NCBI GenBank assembly: GCA_964461025.1
Contig: CAYWSE010000008.1
Span: forward strand, 1-64,000
Direction of reading: 5' to 3'
Source of the DNA: JAHBVL01 sp964461025
Lineage (GTDB): Bacteria > Chloroflexota > Chloroflexia > Thermomicrobiales > UBA6265
DNA: 64,000 nucleotides
Under the pieces are notes generated by a model, which was given only the letters and a program-made list of their open reading frames with translations, was not told where the DNA came from and ran no database searches. Shown here one piece after another: positions 42,603 to 50,261 of this stretch (within the stretch, counting starts at the first letter, position 1; each line of letters starts with the position of its first letter). The position numbers and the translations under genes were made by a program.

Positions 42603-42614
42603 TACAGTACTGTA
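42603..42614. promoter_or_regulatory. Operator-like palindrome TACAGTACTGTA of the toxin-antitoxin operon
   Basis: This perfect 12-base palindrome lies 30 bases before the antitoxin start, where the promoter -10 would be expected. Ribbon-helix-helix antitoxins bind short palindromes of this kind. Confidence 0.55.
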
Positions 42615-42665
42615 ACAGAACTGGGCTGTTCCACGACAGTGGACTTCTTGCCGGGCCACTTATTG

Positions 42666-43556
42666 TTAATTCGGGGTTGGGTGTTGACCGAGCCCAGCCG
42701 GCGGACGTGAGCCGCGGACGACGCCGGCGATGGCAATGATGGTCAGAATGTAGGGAAGGGCGAGGAGAATATCGGCGGAAACGCCGATACCCTTAGTCTG
42801 GGCTTGAATCTGGAACGCCTGTGCGCCGGCAAAAAGCAGACAGGCGGCAAGTGTGCCAAACGGCATCCAGTTGCCGAAGATCACCGCCGCCAGCGCAATG
42901 AATCCTCGCCCTGCGGTCATTTCGCGGGTGAACAAACCGAGCGATCCGATCGTCAGAAACGCTCCACCCGCCGCAGCGAATACGCCGCTCATCATGACCA
43001 TCGCGTAGCGCATCAGCGAGACGTTGATACCGACACTCTCCGCCGCCTGGGGATGTTCGCCGCAGGCCATGACCCGGAGTCCCTGTTTGGTCAGTTTGAG
43101 AAAGATGAAAACGAGTGGCACGCAAATGAAAGCAATTGGCACCAGAACATTGACCTGCGAGGTCACATCGGGGAGTTTTTCAACGCTCGGCGTTCGTCCG
43201 GACTGTCCCCAGAGGCGTTGTATGAGAAACACCGTGGCGCCGGCGGCGAGGAGATTGATTGCTGTACCGGTGACGATCTGGTCTGAGCGCAATCCGATGC
43301 TCCAGAAGGCGTGCACGAGTGAGGCGAGCGCGCCGACGATCACGGCAACAAGCAGACCCAGCCACGCGTTCTCCAGATAGTATGTTCCGACAACCGCCGC
43401 GAAAGCACCCGAGAGCATCAACCCCTCGAGCGCGATATTCATGACGCCAGACCGTTCGGACAGCAATCCGCCCATCGCCGCGAACACGAGAGGCGTGGCC
43501 ATGCGCAGGACCGCTTTGAGCAGATTCAGATCGAAGAAATCGAGGAACCCATCCAC
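42666..43556 (-). CDS. BMP-type nucleoside ABC permease 2
   Basis: This 296-residue permease of the BPD_transp_2 superfamily has about eight helices. Typical motifs are ERSGVMNIALEGLMLSGAF (about 34-52), GTAINLLAAG and GFIALAAVIFGNW. It pairs with the preceding permease to take up nucleosides or related purine compounds. It starts 15 bases after that gene and closes the operon. Confidence 0.9.
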   Translation of the reverse strand: MDGFLDFFDLNLLKAVLRMATPLVFAAMGGLLSERSGVMNIALEGLMLSGAFAAVVGTYYLENAWLGLLVAVIVGALASLVHAFWSIGLRSDQIVTGTAINLLAAGATVFLIQRLWGQSGRTPSVEKLPDVTSQVNVLVPIAFICVPLVFIFLKLTKQGLRVMACGEHPQAAESVGINVSLMRYAMVMMSGVFAAAGGAFLTIGSLGLFTREMTAGRGFIALAAVIFGNWMPFGTLAACLLFAGAQAFQIQAQTKGIGVSADILLALPYILTIIAIAGVVRGSRPPAGLGQHPTPN

Positions 43557-43571
43557 TTCGAAATTGCTCCG

Positions 43572-44723
43572 CTACAGGTCCGGGACAACGCCCGGTTCGA
43601 CGCCGATCGTGCTCGAATACTCCTCGGGTGGCGGTCCCCCGGCGCGTTTGCGCCGAGCCCACCAGGACTTCAGCCGGTCCGACGCCGCCAGCGCGGCGAT
43701 GGCAAGAATCACAAACCCCTGCAGGACGAGCACAATCTCTTTCGACGTGCCGACCTGGTTCTGCATTGCGTTGGAACCGCTGCGCAATGCGCCAAACACG
43801 AGGGCGGAGGCGAGCACGCCGATTGGGTGATTGCGACCGACGAGCCCGACGGCGATCGACGTGAAGCCGTATCCAGGATTGGAGTTGTATTGCTGCCCGA
43901 GCAGTCCAATCGATTCACTACCGCCGCCCAGCCCTGCAAGCCCGCCACTCACGAACATTGCCGCAACGACCGTCGCGCCCCACCGGATACCGGCATAGGA
44001 GGCTGCGCCGCGGCTGAGACCGACAGTTCGCAGGTTGTAGCCGAAGGTGGTGCGGAAGAGGAGGTACCACATCAGCAAAGCCGTGGCGATGCCGACGATC
44101 AGGCCCGCGTGCAAGCGGGTGCCGCTCAGAATGATCGGCAGCCGCGCTTCGGGCGGCGCCATTTCGGTCGCCTGCAGCTGAGCATTGACCGGCAGCCAGT
44201 CCTCCGTTTCGAGCAGCGTGAAGCTGAGAAGCCGAAACGCGAGGTAGTTGAGCATGATCGTGGTGATGACTTCGTGCGCGCCGAATACCGCCTTCAGCAC
44301 TCCGGCCAGTGATCCCCAGATGCCGCCAACAATCAGCGCCAGCGCCATTGCAGTTGGAACATAGATGACGGCGGGCAGACCGAGATCGGCGCCAGCGAAC
44401 AAACCAGCCGCCAGACCACCCATCACCAATTGCCCCTCGATACCGATATTGAACATCCCGGCGCGATAGGCAATGGCAAAGGCCAGACCACCGAAGATGT
44501 AGGGCGTCGACGCGGCGAGCGTTTCTCCAATCGCCCTGCGGCTGCCAAATGCACCGTTCCACAGGGCACGATACGACTCGATGGGATCGTCGCCGGAGAG
44601 GGCGATGAAGATGGCGCCAGCGATCAGCGCCACGATCAACGCGAGAACGGAGCTGAGTATGGTGACGACCGTGCCACGCCACGCCGGAGGGGCGTCAGCT
44701 GGCAACGGCTGCGCGCTCGCCAT
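43572..44723 (-). CDS. BMP-type nucleoside ABC permease 1
   Basis: This 383-residue permease has about nine or ten helices. Motifs are YRAGMFNIGIEGQLVMGGLAAG (about 86-107), HEVITTIMLNYLA and GYGFTSIAVGLVGRNHPIG, as in YufP-type proteins. The ATG has GGAGGT 10 bases upstream and lies 29 bases inside the end of the ATPase gene. A charged Pro-rich tail (about 345-383) is cytoplasmic. Confidence 0.9.
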   Translation of the reverse strand: MASAQPLPADAPPAWRGTVVTILSSVLALIVALIAGAIFIALSGDDPIESYRALWNGAFGSRRAIGETLAASTPYIFGGLAFAIAYRAGMFNIGIEGQLVMGGLAAGLFAGADLGLPAVIYVPTAMALALIVGGIWGSLAGVLKAVFGAHEVITTIMLNYLAFRLLSFTLLETEDWLPVNAQLQATEMAPPEARLPIILSGTRLHAGLIVGIATALLMWYLLFRTTFGYNLRTVGLSRGAASYAGIRWGATVVAAMFVSGGLAGLGGGSESIGLLGQQYNSNPGYGFTSIAVGLVGRNHPIGVLASALVFGALRSGSNAMQNQVGTSKEIVLVLQGFVILAIAALAASDRLKSWWARRKRAGGPPPEEYSSTIGVEPGVVPDL

Positions 44724-46263
44724 GAGGAACGCGACCTCCCATCAGTAATCCCAGCTCGGCGCGGTCGACACCCGAGCCGCCGAATTCGCCAACGATCTTG
44801 CCATGGTAAATGACAAGAATGCGATCGCTCAGATCCAGTGTTTCGTCGAGATCGAATGACAGAAGGAGCACCGCCCGCCCTTTGTCGCGTTCGGCGACCA
44901 GCTGCGAGTGCACGAATTCGATCGCACCAACATCGAGCCCACGGGTCGGCTGGACGGCAAGGAGCACCTCCGGTTCGCGGAAGAGTTCGCGGGCAATGAT
45001 CAGCTTCTGCTGATTGCCGCCTGAAAGTGCAGAAGCCGGCACCTCCGGACCTGGGGCGCGGACGTCAAAGCTTGACATCAAATCCCGCGTGATCTGTTCA
45101 GATCTCGGATAGTCGATGCGGCGACCGTCGGAAAAGGGCGGGATTTCGCTATTGCCAAGCAGCATATTCTCGGTGAGCGAAAAGGGCAGCACCAAGCCGC
45201 GATGGTGACGGTCCTCGGGAATATAGGAGAGTCCCTTGCGGCGACGCCCGACTGGATCGTCGCCGGTGATCTCGAGTCCGCCGAGCATGATCGTACCGCT
45301 GTCTGGATATCGTAGACCGGCAAGTGTCTCGACGAGCTCAGTTTGGCCATTGCCTTCGACACCGGCGATGCCGACGATCTCTCCTTTTCGGACTGAGAGA
45401 CTGAGACCATCGAGGGCATTGACGCCACCGCGGCCCTTCATGACGAGTTCGAACGCCTGGAGAGCGACTTCGCCGGGAGTTGCGCGAGTACGGTCGACTC
45501 TCAGCGACACGCCGCGTCCGACCATCATCTCCGCAAGCTCGGGAGCCGTTGTCTTCGCGGTGACGCGCGTGCCAATCGTGCGGCCACGGCGGATCACGGT
45601 GACCCGATCACTGATGGCCGCGACTTCGCGCAATTTGTGCGTAATGAATATGACCGTGCGGCCGGCGTCGCGAAGAGCATTGAGCACACGGTAGAGGTCT
45701 TCGACTTCCTGCGGCGTGAGGAGCGCGGTTGGTTCGTCGAGGATCAGAATGCCACTGTCCTGATAGAGGACACGAAGGATTTCGACACGCTGCTGCATGC
45801 CGACCGGCAAGTCTTCGACGTAGGCGCGAGGATCGACAGCGAGACCGTATTCGGCGGCAGTTTGCCCGACCTTCACTTCGGCCGACTTGCGATCGAGTTT
45901 GACGCCAGGACCTTCGGAGCCCAGGATGATGTTCTCGGTGACCGTGAAACGGGGAATGAGCATAAAGTGCTGGTGAACCATGCCCAAGCCGGCATCGACA
46001 GCGTCTCGCGGGCTGTGGAAGTGGACGAGACGGCCATTCACGGCGATCGTGCCGTGATCGGGCGGAATCAACCCCATCAGGATATTCATCAGGGTTGATT
46101 TGCCGGCGCCGTTTTCACCGAGGAGCGCGTGAATCTCGCCTCTTTCCACAGATAGATTGATGCCGGCGTTCGCCACCACGCCACCGAAGCGCTTGACGAC
46201 GCCGACCATCTCCACGGCCATTTGCGGTGCTGAGGCGCTGGTCGCCCCTGCCGAATCTGTCAT
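44695..46263 (-). CDS. BMP-type ABC transporter ATPase (double domain)
   Basis: This 522-residue protein contains two ATPase domains in tandem, as in YufO and RbsA. Domain 1 has Walker A GENGAGKST (49-57) and Walker B ILILDEPTALLTPQE. Domain 2 has the degenerate P-loop GVEGNGQTEL and LSGGNQQKLI, typical of the family and probably inactive in hydrolysis. I prefer the ATG at 46263 (MTDSAG) over the open frame to 46305. It drives the two permeases and works with the binding protein encoded upstream. Confidence 0.92.
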   Translation of the reverse strand: MTDSAGATSASAPQMAVEMVGVVKRFGGVVANAGINLSVERGEIHALLGENGAGKSTLMNILMGLIPPDHGTIAVNGRLVHFHSPRDAVDAGLGMVHQHFMLIPRFTVTENIILGSEGPGVKLDRKSAEVKVGQTAAEYGLAVDPRAYVEDLPVGMQQRVEILRVLYQDSGILILDEPTALLTPQEVEDLYRVLNALRDAGRTVIFITHKLREVAAISDRVTVIRRGRTIGTRVTAKTTAPELAEMMVGRGVSLRVDRTRATPGEVALQAFELVMKGRGGVNALDGLSLSVRKGEIVGIAGVEGNGQTELVETLAGLRYPDSGTIMLGGLEITGDDPVGRRRKGLSYIPEDRHHRGLVLPFSLTENMLLGNSEIPPFSDGRRIDYPRSEQITRDLMSSFDVRAPGPEVPASALSGGNQQKLIIARELFREPEVLLAVQPTRGLDVGAIEFVHSQLVAERDKGRAVLLLSFDLDETLDLSDRILVIYHGKIVGEFGGSGVDRAELGLLMGGRVPHGERAAVAS

Positions 46264-46340
46264 TGACACGCCACCAGGCCGGATGACCACCAACGGTGAC
46301 CACAATGGCCGCTACGTTTGTCGATGTCCGGATTGTACGA

Positions 46341-46367
46341 GAACGGACGCGCAATGCGCGTCCGTTC
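46341..46367 (-). terminator. Intercistronic hairpin after the BMP binding protein
   Basis: Perfect 12-base arms (GAACGGACGCGC and its complement) close on a 3-base AAT loop, 30 bases after the stop. No U-run follows. As in the sugar operon, it separates the binding protein from the membrane components. Confidence 0.62.
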
Positions 46368-46396
46368 CTGTCATATGCGGTTTTCGTTGTTGACGA

Positions 46397-47476
46397 TCAG
46401 CCGGCGGGCGTCGCAACCGGAGAACCCGACATATACGCCTCGAACTCCTCGTCGTTCGACGGAACGACCAGCGAGCCGCTGGCGATCTGGGCCTGATAGT
46501 CGGCAACCGTGGCCTTGGCCTCATCTGAGACTCGATTGTTCGGATCTTCGAAGCCGACGCCGACATCCGGATTGTCAAAGCTTACAGCCGTATCTCCGAG
46601 ACCAAGCACGATCAATCCGGGTTCGAAGGCGCCTTCAACGACCTGCTTGACGGCGCGATACGACGCCGTATCGACGCCTTTGCGGCAAACGGCCAGCTCG
46701 AAACCAGGAGCAAGATGATCCTGCGTGACATCCGCGCCGAGGACCCACTGCTCACCCAGATTACCAAGCTCGGCAACCGCCTGATAGCAGCCGATTCCCG
46801 TCAATCCGGCGATGGGAAAAACGATGTCAGCGCCGTCATTGAACTGTGCAAGAGCGAACTCTTTGCCAGTCTCCGGGTCGCCGAAGGAATCGACATAGGC
46901 AACGATGACTTCGGCGTCGGGATTGACCGCGGAGATACCGGCACGGAATCCGACTTCGTAGCGAATGACGGGAGGGATGCGCTCACCACCGACTATGCCC
47001 AGCTTGTTCGTCTGCGTGGTGAGTCCGGCCGCGATGCCTGTCAGATAGGCCGCCTGATGCTCGTTGAAGAGCACCGACTGAACGTTCGGCAAGTCGACGG
47101 CGGCGTCGATCACGGTGAAAAAGACGTCCGGAAACTGAGCACCGACGGCCTCGACGGCGCCTGCCAACAGGAAGCCGGTGGCGACCACGAGCTGGCTTTG
47201 CTCCGCGGCAGCGGTGAGATTGGGCACGAATGCGGCGGCGTCGACCGACTCGATCGCCCGCCACTCGGCGCCGAATTCATCGGCGGCGGTCTGGCCGCCC
47301 AGGTAGGTCATGTCCATGAAGTTCTGATCGCCAAGACCCGCGGTGTCAGTGACCATGGTGGCCACGACAGAGTCTTGAGCAAACACACCACTCATGCCAA
47401 ACGGCATGGCGGCCATCGCTGGCACGGCAAGCGACGTTCCCACGAACGCCCTGCGGGTCAAGCGTCCTGAAATCAT
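46397..47476 (-). CDS. BMP-family (PnrA-like) nucleoside-binding protein
   Basis: This 359-residue extracellular binding protein has a Tat-like leader (LTRRAFVGTSLAVP) ending near VFAQDS and no lipobox cysteine, unlike most BmpA/PnrA proteins, which are lipoproteins. The mature part has GLGDQNFMDMTYLG (ligand loop), FNEHQAAYLTGIAAG, GFRAGI and SFGDPETGKEFALAQFNDGADIVF. The ATG at 47476 has GGAGGGG 7 bases upstream; a GTG two codons earlier lies too close to it. It is the first gene of the four-gene nucleoside uptake operon. The palindrome at 47493-47513 overlaps the promoter region. Confidence 0.92.
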   Translation of the reverse strand: MISGRLTRRAFVGTSLAVPAMAAMPFGMSGVFAQDSVVATMVTDTAGLGDQNFMDMTYLGGQTAADEFGAEWRAIESVDAAAFVPNLTAAAEQSQLVVATGFLLAGAVEAVGAQFPDVFFTVIDAAVDLPNVQSVLFNEHQAAYLTGIAAGLTTQTNKLGIVGGERIPPVIRYEVGFRAGISAVNPDAEVIVAYVDSFGDPETGKEFALAQFNDGADIVFPIAGLTGIGCYQAVAELGNLGEQWVLGADVTQDHLAPGFELAVCRKGVDTASYRAVKQVVEGAFEPGLIVLGLGDTAVSFDNPDVGVGFEDPNNRVSDEAKATVADYQAQIASGSLVVPSNDEEFEAYMSGSPVATPAG

Positions 47477-47492
47477 GAACACCCCTCCAACT

Positions 47493-47513
47493 TGGACAAT
47501 ATGTCACTGTCCA
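47493..47513. promoter_or_regulatory. Operator-like inverted repeat TGGACA-N9-TGTCCA
   Basis: Perfect 6-base arms lie 17-37 bases before the BMP binding-protein start. The position suits a repressor site. No regulator gene is adjacent. Confidence 0.45.
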
Positions 47514-47573
47514 TTCAAAATGTGAAACGCGAGCACAAAGGCGTGCTCGCGTCGAATCCGCGGAAGTATACAA

Positions 47574-47719
47574 CGGAGAGGCGGAGAGGCGGAGAGGCGG
47601 AGAGGCGGAGAGGCGGAGAGGCAAGGAGTCGGCAAGTGGGCCAGTCGGCAAGTCGGCAAGCTGACGAAGTCGGACTTTGGACTTCGGACTACGGACTACG
47701 GTCTACGGTCTACGGTAAT
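47574..47719. repeat. Compound tandem arrays with 8- and 7-base periods
   Basis: Five exact copies of GCGGAGAG (47581-47620, with a partial copy before) are followed by four AGTCGGCA-like octamers (47627-47658). Seven heptamers of the CGGACTA/CGGTCTA type follow (47671-47719). Three different units with two periods occur within 146 bases, between moaC and the BMP operon. Confidence 0.75.
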
Positions 47720-47723
47720 CGTT

Positions 47724-48227
47724 CTACCTCTCGTCCGCCCTCTTCCATTCACCACTCCGGCCACCCGATTTCGTTTCCAGCTGAATGCGCTCGATGAGCA
47801 TGCCCCGATCGATCGCTTTGACCATGTCATAGATGGTCAGGGCGGCGACGCCGGCGGCGGTGAGCGCTTCCATTTCAACACCGGTCTGGCCGCGTGTCTT
47901 GACCGTCGCCAGGATTCCGATCGACCTCTCTTCGATCGTGAATTCGATATCGACCGCAGTCAGCAGCAGAGGGTGGCACATAGGCACCAGCTCGTGCGTT
48001 TTCTTGGCTGCCATGATTGCTGCGACCTGTGCAACCGCCAGCACATCACCCTTGGCGGCACGACCTTCCCTGACCGTGGCGACAGTTTCCGCGGCCATGG
48101 CAACACGAGCGGAGGCCGTGGCGATGCGGAAGGTGTCCTCCTTGCCGCCGACATCGACCATCCGCGCGCGGCCCGATGCATCGAAGTGCGTCAGGTCGCC
48201 GGCGCTGGGTTTCTGCTCGTCGTTCAT
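47724..48227 (-). CDS. moaC: Cyclic pyranopterin monophosphate synthase MoaC
   Basis: MoaC acts early in molybdenum cofactor synthesis, completing cyclic pyranopterin monophosphate. The 167-residue protein has the family motifs MVDVGGKEDTFRIA, LAVAQVAAIMAAKKTHELVPMCHPL (about 64-88) and VEMEALTAAGVAALTIYDMVKAIDR (about 116-140). The catalytic Lys and Asp lie in the last motif and at KKT. Its start is 4 bases after the stop of the TIM-barrel gene. No other moa gene is nearby. Confidence 0.95.
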   Translation of the reverse strand: MNDEQKPSAGDLTHFDASGRARMVDVGGKEDTFRIATASARVAMAAETVATVREGRAAKGDVLAVAQVAAIMAAKKTHELVPMCHPLLLTAVDIEFTIEERSIGILATVKTRGQTGVEMEALTAAGVAALTIYDMVKAIDRGMLIERIQLETKSGGRSGEWKRADER

Positions 48228-48231
48228 CGGG

Positions 48232-49041
48232 TTACAGCGTCAGACCGAGTGCCTGGAGACCGGCGACAGAGCGCCTGGCGCCTTCGAGGCAACCGGCTGC
48301 GTCGGGCCAGCCATTCTCGTCGAATTCGACTTCGGCGCTGATCGGACCGGTGTATCCGGCATCGTCGAGGATCTTCAACAACCTGGCCAGATCGATATCT
48401 CCCTCGCCGGTCGGCGGGAAGTTGAAGACGCCTTGTCCGCCCTTCTTGTCCTTCAAATGGAAATGGACCATACGCGGCAAGGCGTAGGTGATGTCTTCAT
48501 AGGGGTCGGCGCCGGTGTAGTAGATGACATTGCCGGGATCGTAGTTGAAGCCAAGGACATGCGGCCGACCGATGCGATCGAGAATCTCGACGCCGATCTT
48601 CGCGGTCGGCAGCATGTTGCTGTCCGTCTCCATGCCAATCTTCAGACCGACTTTTTCGGCGTAATCGCACAGCTCCTGGACGTTGGCGAAATAGGCTTCG
48701 CGTTCCTCATCGGTTTTGGCGTCGCCAGTGAAGGTATTGACGATCGGCATGCCAAGACCTTTGGCGATGTCCATCGCCCGGAGGAAGCGCTCTTTGCCTT
48801 CCTGCGTCTGCAGTTGCGTATGTCCGCTCAGGCTGACCGGGTTGAGTCCTAGATCGGACAGCTTGCGACCGATCCGGTCGATCTCGGCATCAGTGACCGT
48901 GTCAGGATCGATATGCTCGAACCACCCCTTGACGGCGCCGATTTCGACATTGCGATAGCCGGCCTCGGCCAGTCCCTCCAGCGCGACATCGATCGGATGC
49001 GGCGCGAAGACGATCGTCGATCCCAGGATCAGGTTATCCAT
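48232..49041 (-). CDS. Sugar phosphate isomerase/epimerase-like TIM barrel protein
   Basis: This 269-residue protein is of the xylose isomerase-like (AP endonuclease 2) superfamily. Metal-binding acidic and histidine residues fall in EIGAVKGWFEH, METDSNML, NYDPGNVIYY, MVHFHLKDKKG (His and Asp on strand 7) and SAEVEFDENGWPD. Members include tagatose epimerases, inosose isomerases and hydroxypyruvate isomerases. I chose the ATG at 49041, with GGAGGAA 6 bases upstream; the frame extends to 49101. It is transcribed with moaC and follows the alpha/beta hydrolase. The substrate is unknown. Confidence 0.87.
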   Translation of the reverse strand: MDNLILGSTIVFAPHPIDVALEGLAEAGYRNVEIGAVKGWFEHIDPDTVTDAEIDRIGRKLSDLGLNPVSLSGHTQLQTQEGKERFLRAMDIAKGLGMPIVNTFTGDAKTDEEREAYFANVQELCDYAEKVGLKIGMETDSNMLPTAKIGVEILDRIGRPHVLGFNYDPGNVIYYTGADPYEDITYALPRMVHFHLKDKKGGQGVFNFPPTGEGDIDLARLLKILDDAGYTGPISAEVEFDENGWPDAAGCLEGARRSVAGLQALGLTL

Positions 49042-49063
49042 GTGTTCCTCCGTTTCCCGGCGA

Positions 49064-49894
49064 CTATTCCTCGACCGGGGGTCTGTTGCCAGATTCGACA
49101 TCCTTCAGGAAGTCGACGACCAATGTATTGAATGACTCAGTTGATTCCCAGAACATGCCATGCCCGACCTCGGGCATGACCGAAAGCGTCGCGCCCGGAA
49201 TGGCATTCGCCATCGTCAGCGAATAGCGCAACGGCGTGTAGATATCTTCTTCCCCACAGATGACATGCGCGGGTGACGCGATCAGGGACAGGCGATCGAG
49301 CGCGTCGTGGCGCTTGAATGCGGTCGATTGCCGCAAATACTGGTCGAACGACTGCGGGCTCGGCGCCTGCTCGGCCAGTTGGACGAGCGCCTTCAGGTTG
49401 CCCGGTTCGGCATAGTAGCGATGAGTGAAAACCCACAACCAGCTGTTCCGGCTCCAGGCGACCTGCCCCTGATGACGAAAAATCTGATCCCACTGACTCA
49501 TCAGCTCGACCATCCAGGGGTCGGATCTCGGCCAGGAGCAAACGATCGTCACGCTTTTCGTGCGTTCGGGGTAGGCGATGGCGAACTCCTGGGCGATCGC
49601 TCCACCCATCGATGCGCCGACGATATGGGCCGTTGCGATGCCCAGGGCATCGAGCAGACCGGCGCCATCGGCGGCGAATTGGGCAATCGGGTAGTCGTGC
49701 GGATCGTCGATCCATACCGTTTCACCAACGTCGCGGTTGTCGTATGTGATTGCCCGGAAATGCTCTGAAACGGCGGGAATCTGCATTCCCCATCCAGATC
49801 GGTCGGCGCCAATACCATTGATCATCAACACCGGTGGGCCCGATCCGGCGATGTCATAGGTGACTGAGAGTCCGTTGATGGTTGCCTGCGGCAT
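49064..49894 (-). CDS. Alpha/beta hydrolase
   Basis: This 276-residue soluble hydrolase has the nucleophile elbow GASMGG (Ser95), oxyanion segment LMINGIGADRSGW and catalytic His in EVGHGMFWE (about 247). Asp in ICGEEDIYTPL is the acid member. The pattern resembles enol-lactone hydrolases and haloalkane-type esterases. It lies 22 bases before the isomerase-like gene, and its 5' end is about 130 bases from the assembly gap. No strong ribosome site is seen. Substrate unknown. Confidence 0.88.
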   Translation of the reverse strand: MPQATINGLSVTYDIAGSGPPVLMINGIGADRSGWGMQIPAVSEHFRAITYDNRDVGETVWIDDPHDYPIAQFAADGAGLLDALGIATAHIVGASMGGAIAQEFAIAYPERTKSVTIVCSWPRSDPWMVELMSQWDQIFRHQGQVAWSRNSWLWVFTHRYYAEPGNLKALVQLAEQAPSPQSFDQYLRQSTAFKRHDALDRLSLIASPAHVICGEEDIYTPLRYSLTMANAIPGATLSVMPEVGHGMFWESTESFNTLVVDFLKDVESGNRPPVEE

Positions 49895-50022
49895 GACTCG
49901 CGAACACCCTCCCCCAACTTCCCGCTACAGACTGCGGCCGGTAACGATCGTTTGCACAGAGACAGTATCCCGAACCAGCCGCATTTCTGCACGTTCCTGC
50001 TTCCATCACGAGATTCATGGGG

Positions 50023-50032
50023 NNNNNNNNNN
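50023..50032. other. Assembly gap (10 N)
   Basis: Ten N bases mark a scaffold join of unknown true length. The surrounding 367-base space (49895-50261) contains no gene; sequence could be missing here. Confidence 0.98.
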
Positions 50033-50136
50033 CTCCAGCGTGGTGAAGCGAGTTGGACGCCAAATTGTCTGGACTTGGCGTCAATTCGTCACTCCAAGTT
50101 GCAGTTCGACAGCTTGCGGTCGATTCCATGATCAAC

Positions 50137-50158
50137 TGCGTACGTACGCATATATACT
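50137..50158 (+). promoter_or_regulatory. Palindrome TGCGTACGTACGCA abutting a TATACT box
   Basis: A perfect 14-base palindrome (50137-50150) is followed at once by TATATACT. TATACT is a good -10 element, and TGATCA 18 bases upstream is a weak -35. A palindrome between -35 and -10 suits a repressor. It would control the amidase gene 104 bases downstream. Confidence 0.4.
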
Positions 50159-50261
50159 GTTTACAGAGGACCGATTTTGCGGTAATCTCTGCCTATCCCG
50201 CTCTTGACATTTGGACACATCTGCTGGGGACCGGGCCCTCATCCGGCAGGAGGAGAAGCAG

